Source: Verrucomicrobiia bacterium (GTDB taxonomy: Bacteria > Verrucomicrobiota > Verrucomicrobiia > Limisphaerales > UBA9464). From it: 64,000 bases of DNA. Under the pieces are notes generated by a model that was not told where the DNA came from, did not search any database, and worked only from the letters and a program-made list of their open reading frames with translations. Positions 54,970-63,917 of this stretch are shown in pieces. Position 1 is the first letter of the stretch. Each line of letters opens with the position of its first letter. Location: assembly GCA_019634635.1 (NCBI GenBank), contig JAHCBB010000017.1:38461-102460 (forward strand), read 5' to 3'. The translations under genes were made by a program, and so were the position numbers.

Positions 54970-56769
54970 ATGCAATGCTCCACGAACCCTTCCGCATCCC
55001 GGCAAAAATGCAGCGCCGCCCCACCCGTGGGCTGGTATGTCTTCACTCCGGCTGCGACCATCCGCCCCGTCCTGAAGACACATTGGCAACCCGGAGTCGG
55101 GACACCCCCGGAAGTTCGGCGCGGGCTCCTGACGGCAGCCGTGCTGTGGTCCATCGCCTGCGTCGGGGGCCTGCTTGCGCGACCGCTGCTTCCCCTGGAT
55201 GAGACCCGCTATACGGCAGTGGCCTGGGAGATGTTTCGGGACGGCCAATGGCTCGTGCCGCACCTCAATGGGGTTCCCTATCATCACAAGCCACCCCTCC
55301 TCTTCTGGCTGATGGGCGCTGGCTGGAGCGTCCTGGGCGTCCATGAGCACTGGGCAAGGCTCGTGGCGCCCCTCCTGGGACTCGCCGCCCTCCCCCTGAC
55401 CGCCCGGATCGGGCTCCGCCTTTGGCCCGACCGACCGTCGGTTGCCGCCCTGGCTCCCGTCCTCCTCGCGGGCACCGCGCTCTTCGCACTGTTCTCCAGC
55501 CTCATCTTTTTTGACCTGCCCCTCACCATGGCGGTGCTGCTCGCCTGGCTGGGAGTGCTGCGGGCCGCGGACGGCCAGGCGATCTCGGGATGGGGCCTGG
55601 CCGGCCTTGGCATCGGGCTCGGCATCCTTTTCAAGGGACCCGTCGCCTTGCTCCATGCCGGGCTCCCGGTGGTCCTGGCCCCCATCTGGTTGCCGGCCGG
55701 ACCCCGGTCATGGGCCCGATGGTATGGCGGCGGACTGCTGGCCCTGGTGACCGGCGGAGCCATCGCCCTCGCCTGGGCAATCCCCGCCGCCCGAGCTGGC
55801 GGACCGGAGTTCTCCCGGATGCTGTTCTTCGGTCAGCATGCCGGCCGCGTGGTGGGATCGTTTCAGCACGCCAAACCCATCTGGTGGTACCTGGTGATGC
55901 TGCCCGTCATTCTTTTTCCCTGGACCCTTTGGGGCGGCACATGGGAGGCGGCGAGGGGAGTCCGCCAGCTCGTCAGGGAACCGGGAGTCCGGTTCATCGC
56001 CAGCGTCGGGGTCGCCGCGCTTGTGATCTTCTCCCTCATCAGCGGCAAGCAACCTCAATACCTCCTGCCCCTGTTCCCAATGGTGGCGCTTCTGCTCGCG
56101 CGCGGCCTCGACGCGGTGCCGTTCCAGGACGCGCGACCGGCCCGGGGAATCCTCGGAGGCCTCGCGATCGCCGCGGGTTTTGGGATGCTGATCGCCCGGC
56201 CGGCGGCAGCAGGCCTGGACGGACGCGGCATCACCTCCATGTCGCTCGCCAATGCCCTCGGCGATTGGAACCCCGCCTGGGGCCTCCCGGTGGCCATTTT
56301 GGGAGTTCTGTTCCTCGCGGACCGGCCGCGCCTGCTGCACTTCCGGGTCGCCACCGTGGCGGGACTGTCCGTGTGCCTGCTGGGACTCGGTCAGGCGGCG
56401 TTCTTTGGCGCCCAGCATGATCGGTATGACCAGGGCCCCACCGCGCAACGGGTGGCGGCAGCGCAGGCTGCCGGACGCGCAGTCGGCGTTCTGGGCGGCT
56501 ACGAGGGGCAGTTCACCTTTGGCGGCCGCCTCAATCGCGCGGTGGACGCCCTGACCGAGACCGGGGCACAGGCCTGGGCCGAGCGGCATCCGGACGGCTT
56601 GATTGTTGCGATCCACCGCCGCCGGCCTGATCCCGCCCTGCCGGTCCAGCCCGAGTTCATCTTTCCCCACCGCGGACGCCTCTGTTACGGCTGGCGGGCA
56701 TCGGATCTGGTCGCCCTTGGAGACGCGTACCTCCGCGATGTACCGCGACAGGCAGTGGAGGATCGTTAG
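54970..56769 (+). CDS. GT39/ArnT-like glycosyltransferase, integral membrane
   Basis: 599 residues with about 11-12 transmembrane helices. The first extracytoplasmic loop is characteristic: LPLDETRYTAVAWEMFRDG with the catalytic D-E, then VPHLNGVPYHHKPPLLFWLM. It belongs to the ArnT/dolichyl-phosphate-mannose-protein-mannosyltransferase superfamily, which transfers sugars from polyprenyl phosphates to lipid A or protein in the periplasm. The substrate is not evident. ATG 54970 is the first suitable start after the array; the first helix begins only around residue 55. A GT2 enzyme at 29907 could supply the polyprenyl-linked sugar. Confidence 0.88.
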   Translation: MQCSTNPSASRQKCSAAPPVGWYVFTPAATIRPVLKTHWQPGVGTPPEVRRGLLTAAVLWSIACVGGLLARPLLPLDETRYTAVAWEMFRDGQWLVPHLNGVPYHHKPPLLFWLMGAGWSVLGVHEHWARLVAPLLGLAALPLTARIGLRLWPDRPSVAALAPVLLAGTALFALFSSLIFFDLPLTMAVLLAWLGVLRAADGQAISGWGLAGLGIGLGILFKGPVALLHAGLPVVLAPIWLPAGPRSWARWYGGGLLALVTGGAIALAWAIPAARAGGPEFSRMLFFGQHAGRVVGSFQHAKPIWWYLVMLPVILFPWTLWGGTWEAARGVRQLVREPGVRFIASVGVAALVIFSLISGKQPQYLLPLFPMVALLLARGLDAVPFQDARPARGILGGLAIAAGFGMLIARPAAAGLDGRGITSMSLANALGDWNPAWGLPVAILGVLFLADRPRLLHFRVATVAGLSVCLLGLGQAAFFGAQHDRYDQGPTAQRVAAAQAAGRAVGVLGGYEGQFTFGGRLNRAVDALTETGAQAWAERHPDGLIVAIHRRRPDPALPVQPEFIFPHRGRLCYGWRASDLVALGDAYLRDVPRQAVEDR

Positions 56770-56955
56770 TGCATGAGGGGGCCGGGCCGAGGCTCCTGAC
56801 GTAACGCTCGATCCCGTTTCTGGAATGCACGCGACAACTTCCGGGACGTGGACCGCCGCACCGTCGTCTGGATTCAGGACCGGGACCCTGGCGCCCAGAT
56901 ACGGACCCGCCTGCCTCCGGCGAGAGGCCTGCGGCCAACGAATCCACCGTCGCGC

Positions 56956-58152
56956 TCAACTGCGAAAGCAGCGGATGGCGGCGAGATTGGCGGCCGCGCC
57001 GAAACCGAACAGCACCAGCAACGGCTGCCGGATGCCCGACCATCCGCTGCCAAACGTGATCAACTGGTGCAGGGCGTCCATGGCCCACCCGGTCGGCAGG
57101 GCGTGCGCCACCTGCTGCAGCGCGGGGGGCACCAGCTCAATGGGCCACCAGCAACCTCCCAGCGCGGCCATCACCAGACTGACGAGCACACACAGCCCCA
57201 CCACCTTGTCCTCCGCACGAACCAGGGATCCGATCAGGACGCCCAGCGACGCCGCCACCCAGGCGTAGGTCATCAGCACCAACAGGAGGGCCACCGGGGC
57301 TCCCCCCATCGGGACGTGGAACAGATAGCGCCCCGCCAGAAGCAACACCCCCACCTGCACGATGGCCAGCAACATCAGGCCATGGATCTTCCCCAAGACC
57401 AGGGCGCCGCGACCCACCGGCAGGGTCCCGATGCGGCGGAGCACCCCGCTCCTGCGCTCGCCCGAAACCGTCGTGCCGCCGAAAACCAGCAGGTTCATCA
57501 TCAGGTACATCACCATCACTCCGGGCAGCGAAAATCCGAAGCCGCTGGGTGCCGGCCTTCGCCCGGCGAACGCGGACTCCAGACGCACGACGGGTGGACG
57601 CTCCCGCAGGGCGCGCAACGCCCCGGCGTCGGCTGGCTCTCCCGGGTGGGCCGCCGCCAGTTCCACCAGGTCCGAGTTCATCGCAATCAAAGCCCGCGCC
57701 ACACGCAGCGCGACCAGGGCCGATGCCGGGTCCTCCTCGATCCCCTTCACCGTGAAGGTCTCCACCAAACCCTGGCGCCCCGCACGGATGGTCCGGCTGA
57801 AATCGGCAGGCACCCGGATCCCGCGGCGCGCGCCGGCGGCATCGGAGGGCGGCAGGACGTCCAGACCCTGAGCCCCCAAACCCTCAAGGAACACCGACCC
57901 CAGGGGACCCTCATCCAGGTTTTCCACGAGCACGGAAGGCCGGGGCGCCGACGGCGCACCGGGACCCCGGTTCGCGAATCCCATAAAGAACACAAACGCG
58001 ACCGGCATCACGAACAACCACACGACCAGCGCCCGATTGCGCAGGAACATCCGCAGGTCGTTGTGGCCGATCAGCAGCATCGCCCGCAGCATCCGCCGGC
58101 ACGTTGCGAGGCGACGCTCCGGGGCGCCGCGGTCGTGGGGTGAGGATGGCAT
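56956..58152 (-). CDS. ABC-2 type transporter permease (second of operon)
   Basis: 398 residues. One N-terminal helix (ALVVWLFVMPVAFVFFMGFA), a long extracytoplasmic domain (about 45-200) and five helices in the C-terminal half (GVMVMYLMMNLLVFGGTTVS; GLMLLAIVQVGVLLLAG; APVALLLVLMTYAWVAASLG). This is the ABC2_membrane_3 layout of drug or lipid exporters. It starts 13 bases after the first permease gene and shares the ATPase at 59439-60374. Substrate unknown. Confidence 0.88.
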   Translation of the reverse strand: MPSSPHDRGAPERRLATCRRMLRAMLLIGHNDLRMFLRNRALVVWLFVMPVAFVFFMGFANRGPGAPSAPRPSVLVENLDEGPLGSVFLEGLGAQGLDVLPPSDAAGARRGIRVPADFSRTIRAGRQGLVETFTVKGIEEDPASALVALRVARALIAMNSDLVELAAAHPGEPADAGALRALRERPPVVRLESAFAGRRPAPSGFGFSLPGVMVMYLMMNLLVFGGTTVSGERRSGVLRRIGTLPVGRGALVLGKIHGLMLLAIVQVGVLLLAGRYLFHVPMGGAPVALLLVLMTYAWVAASLGVLIGSLVRAEDKVVGLCVLVSLVMAALGGCWWPIELVPPALQQVAHALPTGWAMDALHQLITFGSGWSGIRQPLLVLFGFGAAANLAAIRCFRS

Positions 58153-58165
58153 CACAACCCGGAAG

Positions 58166-59431
58166 TTACAGGGTTCCGCGACGCAACCGCCGACGGAAAC
58201 CCCATGCGGCAACGGCGCCCAGCAACAGTCCGGTCGCCGCGAGCTTCGCCGAGGCCGCCAGACAGGTGACGGCGCCCGCGTCGTCAAACTGCACGCTCCG
58301 AACCGCACCGACGAACCATGCCGGCGGCATGAGCGGTGTCACCTGCTCCCGAAGCCATGCCGGGAGAGACTGGGCGGGAAAGGCGCATCCGGACAACAAT
58401 CCCAGCAGCATGAGCACCACGCCGTTGAAGACCTCAACGCGGCGACCGGATCCCAGCATCGCGGCCAGAAACGCCAGCAGGCCGGCACAGAACAGGGAAA
58501 GGGTCAGGGTGAGCACGGTCATCGCCCCCGGTGAACGCCAGGCGATACCAAACAGGAGGGTGCCGCCGCCGAGCAGGATCACGGCGCCCAGCACGACCGC
58601 CACGAAGGTGAACAGGAACTTTGACGCCACGAACACCGCCGGTCCGGGCGGCAGGGTGCAAAAGCGCTGGAACGTACCCTGCTGGATTTCGCGCGTCAGA
58701 TCCCGCATGGCGACGTCCGCAAGGAACAAGAGAAACATCGCCGCCAGGCCAGGGAGCAGGAACGCAAACAGATTGAACGGCGGCGCGGACGCCGTCGCGG
58801 AGTCCGTGGAGGCCGCGGATTCCTCCCGATACCAGACCGGAAGCGAACCCAGCCGCTCACCGAAACTGCCCAGGCGTCTCGCCGATGCCTCCACGGCGCT
58901 GGCGACCTCCGTCCAGCCCGGCTTGCGGTTGGACGAGAAGAGCCCGTTCCAGAGGGCGAGGTCGTCCTGGAAGTTGCGCTGCACCGCGTCGAGCAGCGTG
59001 GTGCCGGTGGCGAGCAATTCCTCAACAACGGCCGGATGAATGGACTGCGCGGGGTTCTTGACCAGGGTCAATGCGACCGCGCGTCCCGCCAGGTAGTCGC
59101 GGGTAAAGCCGTCCGGGATGACGAGCGCGGCGCTCGCCCGGTTGTCCGTGACCCGCCTCAGGGCCTCGTCCCGGGGCAACACTTCGACGTCGAGGTGTCG
59201 GCCGGCCGACCCCTGGCCCCCCGCGCCCCGCACGAGCCGGCCGAGGAGCGAGTCCTCCTCGTCCACCAGCGCAACGCGGATGCGTCCAAGGCCGCCTTCA
59301 CCGGGGTTGGAGCCACCAAACACGGCGCCCAGCAGTGCCGTCATGAGCAGGGGCACCCCCAGTTGGACGAGGTACGGCACCGGATTCCGCATGGCGCGAC
59401 GCAGGTCCTTCGCGATGAGCGTGGGCAACAT
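58166..59431 (-). CDS. ABC-2 type transporter permease (first of operon)
   Basis: 421 residues. Same layout as the following permease: an N-terminal helix (YLVQLGVPLLMTALLGAVFG), an extracytoplasmic domain (about 50-210) and helices at the C-terminus (LFAFLLPGLAAMFLLFLADV; FLFTFVAVVLGAVILLGGGT; LFCAGLLAFLAAMLG). It should pair with the second permease as a heterodimer. Seven bases separate it from the ATPase gene. Confidence 0.88.
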   Translation of the reverse strand: MLPTLIAKDLRRAMRNPVPYLVQLGVPLLMTALLGAVFGGSNPGEGGLGRIRVALVDEEDSLLGRLVRGAGGQGSAGRHLDVEVLPRDEALRRVTDNRASAALVIPDGFTRDYLAGRAVALTLVKNPAQSIHPAVVEELLATGTTLLDAVQRNFQDDLALWNGLFSSNRKPGWTEVASAVEASARRLGSFGERLGSLPVWYREESAASTDSATASAPPFNLFAFLLPGLAAMFLLFLADVAMRDLTREIQQGTFQRFCTLPPGPAVFVASKFLFTFVAVVLGAVILLGGGTLLFGIAWRSPGAMTVLTLTLSLFCAGLLAFLAAMLGSGRRVEVFNGVVLMLLGLLSGCAFPAQSLPAWLREQVTPLMPPAWFVGAVRSVQFDDAGAVTCLAASAKLAATGLLLGAVAAWGFRRRLRRGTL

Positions 59432-59438
59432 GGTCGTG

Positions 59439-60374
59439 TCACTCCCGGAGGTCCCGTCCGGTGAGCTGCAGGAACACCTCGTTCAGGCTGGGCTGCTTGA
59501 GTGTGAGGTTTTCGATCCGGATCGGGAGCGCGAGGAGGCGGCGCAGATCCCCGGCCGGATCGCGCGCTGCGGTGGGTGCCACGGTCAACTGGCGATCGGT
59601 CTTCCGCAGCACCCGAAACTCTGAGGCGAACCCGGGCCAGGTGGAGGGATCCTCATTGGCCCATGAGCCATCGAGCACAAAGACGCGCTCCCCGCCCAGG
59701 CGCTGCCGCAATTCCTCCAGCGTGCCCTCGGCGAACACCCGTCCCTTGTCCATGATGCCAATGCGGTGGCACAGGTCCTCGGCCTCCTCCAGATAGTGGG
59801 TCGTGTAAAGAATCGCGGTTCCTCCCGCCGCCAGCTGACGGATGAACCCAAGAATTCCGGCACGGGCCTGGGGATCAATGCCCACCGTGGGCTCGTCGAG
59901 GAGGAGCAGTCGGGGCTGGTGCAGCAGGGCGCATCCGATGTTGATCCGGCGCTTCATGCCGCCGGAGTACCGGCGCACGGGATCCGCGCCGCGATCCGTC
60001 AGGTGCAGCGCAACGAGCAGTTCCGCGGCACGGGCCCGGGACGCAGGGGCGGACAACCCGGCCAGCCGCCCCCAGAATTCCAGATTGTCGCGCCCGGAGA
60101 GTTCCTCATAGAGCGCCACCTCCTGCGGCACCACGCCCATGATCCGCTGGGCACGCGGTGGGTCCGCCCAGAACGGCTGCCCGTCCACCTCAATCTCCCC
60201 GGACTCGGGCTTCAGCAGTCCGGCGATGAGGGAAAGCGTGGTCGTCTTGCCGGCACCGTTGGGGCCGAGGAGTCCGTAGATTTCCCCGGCCCGCACCTCA
60301 AACGAAACCCCATCCACCGCACGCACGGCACCGAAGGAGCGGACAAGCGTCCGAACACTCAGGAGTGGATGCAC
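59439..60374 (-). CDS. ABC transporter ATP-binding protein
   Basis: 311 residues. Walker A LLGPNGAGKTTTLSLIAG, signature RYSGGMKRRINIGCALLHQP, Walker B LLLLDEPTVGIDP, H-loop LYTTHYLEEAE. The C-terminal 80 residues are an extension typical of ABC-2 exporters. It is first in an operon with two permeases and is preceded by a 402-base gap. Confidence 0.94.
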   Translation of the reverse strand: MHPLLSVRTLVRSFGAVRAVDGVSFEVRAGEIYGLLGPNGAGKTTTLSLIAGLLKPESGEIEVDGQPFWADPPRAQRIMGVVPQEVALYEELSGRDNLEFWGRLAGLSAPASRARAAELLVALHLTDRGADPVRRYSGGMKRRINIGCALLHQPRLLLLDEPTVGIDPQARAGILGFIRQLAAGGTAILYTTHYLEEAEDLCHRIGIMDKGRVFAEGTLEELRQRLGGERVFVLDGSWANEDPSTWPGFASEFRVLRKTDRQLTVAPTAARDPAGDLRRLLALPIRIENLTLKQPSLNEVFLQLTGRDLRE

Positions 60375-60776
60375 CCGGCGAGCCTTTCCGCAATCTCCCC
60401 AGCTGGCAAGCAGCGGGACCCGTGGACTCCGGGATGCGGAATGCGTGCTGATTGTATGCGGACTGCGGAGAAACTTAGCGCGCGCGGAGCCGTTCGCTGC
60501 CCCAAATTGTTCAGCTCGCTGGAATGCGCCGTCGCTGGAACCAGCAAGGACGGCGAACCTTCAGCGCGGACAAGTGCTGAAAACCTCGAGCGCGCCGGAC
60601 GGGGCCTCTGTCGAGAGCGGTCGAGACCCGCCCCCGGACGCGCTCCACCGCGCTTCCGCCATGCTCCGGGATGCACGATCCGGAGCCAAAGGTTATGGGC
60701 CGCCGCTGGAAGGAGTGACCGGCCCGGCAAGAATGCCCGCGGCGGCGGGACATCTTGCCGGGGAAGATGAAAGAAG
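60375..60776. other. 402-bp intergenic region, no gene recognised
   Basis: This gap separates the ABC operon start (minus) from the 3' end of the PEP-CTERM gene (minus). It contains the hairpin at 60723-60762 and presumably the ABC operon promoter near 60380-60480, where TTGTATGCGGACTGCGGAG is slightly AT-richer. Open frames on the plus strand have no family resemblance. Confidence 0.5.
60723..60762 (-). terminator. Long hairpin downstream of the PEP-CTERM gene
   Basis: CCCGGCAAG pairs with CTTGCCGGG. After one A-A mismatch, ATG pairs with CAT and CCCGC with GCGGG around the loop GGCG, giving 17 pairs in 40 bases (apart from one further unpaired A facing). It lies 14 bases past the stop at 60777. 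No T-run follows, so it may be a terminator or an mRNA 3'-end stabiliser. Confidence 0.55.
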
Positions 60777-61373
60777 CTACTGCCGACGGCGGCGCAGGAC
60801 GAAGCCGGCGGCGGCGAGACCCCCGAAGATCACGGTCCACTGCTCGGGTTCCGGAACCGCGATGTGGGCGGTGTAGAGATTCGCATGACTCAGCTCGGGA
60901 CCCGGATTCCGGTTGCCCTTCTGGATTCCCAAAGTGTCAAAATTGAGCGACTCGATGCCGTCCGCACCCCCATTGAACAAATACCAACTGTACGAGTTCC
61001 CCCCTTTGAGCCCCAACACAAAGAGCCCGGTTTGAGGCGTTGCAAACGTCAAGATTCCTTGAGTTGTCTCGGGATTACCGGTGAAAGGACCGAAATCGAG
61101 ATCATCTGATTTGCCTTGGTACACCCATGGTTCCTGGGAGTAGGCGCCGAACACCTCGCTGAGCGCGGTCAACTCCCAGGAACTGCCATTGATGTTTCCG
61201 AGAAAGCTGCCCGCCGCAGCCAGGTATCCCGGATTGGCCAGGGTTGCAACGGAGTCAGTGGCTGCGACGGTGGCAAGGTTGGGGTAATCCGCCGAGGCTG
61301 GCACCGCGATGGCAACCGCCAACAACACGGCCGGGGTCAACGATCGAATCGAGTTGGAGCGTGAATTGTACAT
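60777..61373 (-). CDS. PEP-CTERM sorting domain protein
   Basis: 198 residues. A signal peptide (SLTPAVLLAVAIAVPASADY) is followed by a low-complexity beta-rich body (LANPGYLAAAGSFLGNINGS; SDDLDFGPFTGNPET). The C-terminal anchor VPEPEQWTVIFGGLAAAGFV + LRRRRQ has the PEP motif, one helix and a basic tail. Such proteins are cleaved by an exosortase and exported with extracellular polysaccharide. No exosortase is in this window. ATG 61373 begins MYNSRSNSIRS; the 230-base region upstream is notably AT-rich, unlike its surroundings. Confidence 0.9.
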   Translation of the reverse strand: MYNSRSNSIRSLTPAVLLAVAIAVPASADYPNLATVAATDSVATLANPGYLAAAGSFLGNINGSSWELTALSEVFGAYSQEPWVYQGKSDDLDFGPFTGNPETTQGILTFATPQTGLFVLGLKGGNSYSWYLFNGGADGIESLNFDTLGIQKGNRNPGPELSHANLYTAHIAVPEPEQWTVIFGGLAAAGFVLRRRRQ

Positions 61374-61603
61374 TAGGGATTTCAAATCAATTACAGTCTT
61401 AATCAGTTTTTGAGTCTCGGGAGCGGCATTTGCGCCCCGAAACGGCGCGGGAAAGTGTCGGATAAATTTCAATTCGCAATCCAAATCTTCCGGAGTGCCG
61501 CAACGTGGCGGGATCCGACGTGCGTGAGCAACCGCCGGACATCAACCGGGGATGGCGACCGCCTCGCCCATCATCCGCGCGGCCATCCGGACTCCGCCCC
61601 CCC

Positions 61604-62608
61604 TCAGCGGGGCCATCCCGCGGCGACCTCCCGGGCGAAGTAGGTCACCAGGACATCCGCACCCGCGCGCTTGATGGCGAGGAGCGATTCGTCGCGCGTG
61701 CGCTCCAGGTCGAGCCAGCCCAGACGGGCCGCCGCATGGATCTGGGAGTACTCTCCGCTGACCTGGTAGGCCACCAGGGGCAGCCGGGTTTCACGCCGCA
61801 ATTCGGCAATCACGTCAAGGTACGGCCCGGCGGGCTTGATCATCAGCATGTCCGCTCCCTCGGCTTCATCCAGCAGCGCGTCGAGGATCGCCTCGCGGCG
61901 GTTGGCGGGATTGATCTGATAGGTCCGCTTGTCCAGGGAAGACGTCCCGGCAGCCGCCGCGCTGCCCACGGCGTCGCGGAAGGGTCCGTAATAGCTCGAG
62001 GCGAATTTCGCGGCGTACGCAAGGATCCCGGCATGCACGTTCCCCGAGTCATCGAGCGCCCGCCGAATGGCCCCCACCCGGCCGTCCATCATGTCGCTCG
62101 GCGCCACAAAGTCCGCACCCGCCCCCGCATGCAGCACCGCCATGGCCGCCAGCAAGGTTACCGTGGCGTCGTTGTCCACATCCCGCCCATCGGCCGTCAA
62201 TACACCATCATGACCGTGGCGGGTGTAGGGATCCAGGGCGACGTCGGTAAACACCAGCAGATCGGGTGCGGCGGACTTGATTGCACGGACGGCGCGCGGG
62301 ATCAGGCCCTCCGGATCCAATGCCGCGGATCCCCGGTCATCCTTCAACCCGGCCTCCGTCACGGGAAACAGGATCACGCCGGGAATGCCCAATGCCGCAA
62401 TTGCGACGGCCTGCGCACCAAGATCGGCCAGCGGCCAGCGAACCACGCCGGGCATGGAGTCCACGGGATCCGGCCCCGGTCCACCGTCCTTGACGAACAG
62501 GGGGGCAATCAGGTCGGTGGTTTCCAGCCGGGTTTCCTCAACCAGCGCACGCAGGGCCGGATGCCTCCGCAAGCGGCGGGAACGACGGGCGGGAAACGAC
62601 GAATGCAT
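61604..62608 (-). CDS. hemB: Porphobilinogen synthase (delta-aminolevulinic acid dehydratase)
   Basis: 334 residues. It condenses two 5-aminolevulinate molecules in haem and siroheme synthesis. Both active-site lysines are present (AAKFASSYYGPFRDAVG and MLMIKPAGPYLD). The metal-site region is DVALDPYTRHGHDG, in which the Cys residues of the zinc type are replaced by Ala/Asp, so it belongs to the Cys-less class that uses Mg2+ or a monovalent ion. ATG 62608 (MHSSFPARRSRRLRRHPALR) is chosen over the open frame to 62689. It is divergent from two small membrane-protein genes. It should supply haem for the many c-type cytochromes seen here. Confidence 0.97.
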   Translation of the reverse strand: MHSSFPARRSRRLRRHPALRALVEETRLETTDLIAPLFVKDGGPGPDPVDSMPGVVRWPLADLGAQAVAIAALGIPGVILFPVTEAGLKDDRGSAALDPEGLIPRAVRAIKSAAPDLLVFTDVALDPYTRHGHDGVLTADGRDVDNDATVTLLAAMAVLHAGAGADFVAPSDMMDGRVGAIRRALDDSGNVHAGILAYAAKFASSYYGPFRDAVGSAAAAGTSSLDKRTYQINPANRREAILDALLDEAEGADMLMIKPAGPYLDVIAELRRETRLPLVAYQVSGEYSQIHAAARLGWLDLERTRDESLLAIKRAGADVLVTYFAREVAAGWPR

Positions 62609-62732
62609 CGGGTGCGAGGGTATGCGGCGTCCCCATGACGGCAACGGAGTTTGTGTCGTCCGGCAGGCCGGGGGGGCGGCGTCCGCCAAGTTGGCATTGG
62701 AATCACCACGCTCCGCGGCCTAGCCTCGGGAC

Positions 62733-63035
62733 ATGGGTCCTCGACGCCCGTCCCTGATGCCCGCCCTCGCCGCCGTCCAGCTCATGCTGGCGGTGGTGCT
62801 GGCGGCACTGGCGGCGCTCCACATCTACCTCACGGTGCTGCACAATCGGCAGGCCCGCCGGCTGAAGCAATGCGAGGTCAACCGGCAGGCCTTCAACGGG
62901 CTGGTGCGCGAAACCTTCGCCTACGCCAGCCGCGTCAACCCCGCCCTGCTTCCCGATCTCGCCGCCGCCGGCTTGCGACTCTCGCCGACGACCAACGATC
63001 CGGCCGGGGTCCCGGTGACCCCGAGCCGCCCATGA
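62733..63035 (+). CDS. Small membrane protein, unknown
   Basis: 100 residues with one strong helix (MPALAAVQLMLAVVLAALAALHIYL, about 9-33) followed by a basic, soluble tail. No family recognised. The stop overlaps the next start by four bases (ATGA), so they are coupled. Both sit divergently from hemB. Confidence 0.65.
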   Translation: MGPRRPSLMPALAAVQLMLAVVLAALAALHIYLTVLHNRQARRLKQCEVNRQAFNGLVRETFAYASRVNPALLPDLAAAGLRLSPTTNDPAGVPVTPSRP

Positions 63036-63403
63036 AGGATCCGATGGAAACGTCGCCTTCCACCCCGGAGATCCCCGCCGAGCTCGACTCGCTGAGGCTG
63101 CAGGTCGCCGAGCTTCGCGGGACCGTACGGCTGGTGTTGCTGGGGCTCATCCTCACGACCGGCGGCCTGTGCCTGTTCCTCTACCGCCAGACCAAGCTGC
63201 TGCGCCACCAGGTGCTCGTGCAACAGGCCGCCGTGGTGCGCACCGAAGCGGCCATTGCTCCGGCACTCGGCCTGATTCCGAAGTTTCAACAGGTGGCCTG
63301 GAAGCATCCCGACTATGCGAGCAACGTCCTCGCGAACTTCGGGCTTCGGGCCCTCGCGCCGGACGGCCCGGCATCGGACACCGCCCCCACCTTGACACCC
63401 TGA
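63032..63403 (+). CDS. Small membrane protein with coiled-coil N-terminus, unknown
   Basis: 123 residues. The N-terminal part (LDSLRLQVAELRGTVRLVLL) is a heptad-like helix leading into one membrane segment (LVLLGLILTTGGLCLFLY), then a basic tail. No family recognised. Translationally coupled to the gene before; the two may form one complex. Confidence 0.65.
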   Translation: MKDPMETSPSTPEIPAELDSLRLQVAELRGTVRLVLLGLILTTGGLCLFLYRQTKLLRHQVLVQQAAVVRTEAAIAPALGLIPKFQQVAWKHPDYASNVLANFGLRALAPDGPASDTAPTLTP

Positions 63404-63413
63404 CGCGACGCCA

Positions 63414-63477
63414 TGGGGCGACAGCAGGTGGGGTGAGGCGCTGCCGTACGCGCGGGCACCGGTGTGACGCCGCCCCA
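63414..63477. repeat. Inverted repeat between convergent genes; possible degenerate repeat copy
   Basis: TGGGGCG (63414-63420) and CGCCCCA (63471-63477) are inverted, bracketing a GC-rich loop, and could end transcription from both sides. Inside, GGTGGGGTGAGGCGCTGCCG + TACGCG resembles the array core GGGGCAAGGCTCCCGCCGCG + CCGTACGCA with internal deletion. The relation to the family is tentative. Confidence 0.35.
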
Positions 63478-63503
63478 CGACGGCTTCAGCCCACGAATCC
63501 CGT

Positions 63504-63917
63504 TCAGGTCCGCGGGCCGGACTCCTCGGGCAGCCTCCGGCCGCATTCCATGCAGAACCGGGCCTGCGGGGGATTCACCCGCGAACAGGCGGCACACGTC
63601 ATGTGCGCCTTGAGGTGCCGGCGGTGAATCACCAGATTTCTGAGGTACGGGATCCAGTTGAACGCATTTGCGAAGATGAACACGGAGTTCCGGGCCGAGA
63701 AGATTGCGTAGGAAAGCAGCAGCCACGATCCCACCAGACTGAGCCACCAGAAGGCGGCCGGCACCACGACCTCCTTGCGCTTCTCCGTCGCATACCACTG
63801 GACCAGGAAGCGGGACATGAACGCCACGTTGCCCGTCCACCCCACGACCTTCCACCAGTGCCATTCGATGCCGAACAGCTTGCCGTCATGCCAGATCAGG
63901 GATTGAAGGGAGTCCAT
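63504..63917 (-). CDS. Lipid-A-disaccharide-synthase N-terminal domain protein with zinc ribbon
   Basis: 137 residues. The LAB_N part has VGWTGNVAFMSRFLVQWYAT, then FWWLSLVGSWLLLSYAIF and FNWIPYLRNLVIH, three membrane segments in all. It matches the small membrane domain that precedes LpxB in some bacteria and is also found alone. The C-terminal tail adds four cysteines in CxxC pairs (C108/C111 and C122/C125, CAAC and CMEC), a zinc-ribbon pattern not part of the usual domain. Presumably it acts in envelope glycolipid metabolism at the inner membrane. Convergent with the small membrane pair. Confidence 0.86.
   Translation of the reverse strand: MDSLQSLIWHDGKLFGIEWHWWKVVGWTGNVAFMSRFLVQWYATEKRKEVVVPAAFWWLSLVGSWLLLSYAIFSARNSVFIFANAFNWIPYLRNLVIHRRHLKAHMTCAACSRVNPPQARFCMECGRRLPEESGPRT

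Noticed and set aside
54284..55075. Open reading frames across the tandem array on both strands
   Set aside because: Their sequences are translations of the repeat unit, change frame between copies because of indels, and match no protein family.
60445..60876. 143-residue plus-strand frame near the PEP-CTERM gene end
   Set aside because: It crosses the hairpin and the antisense of the PEP-CTERM C-terminus; no family resemblance.
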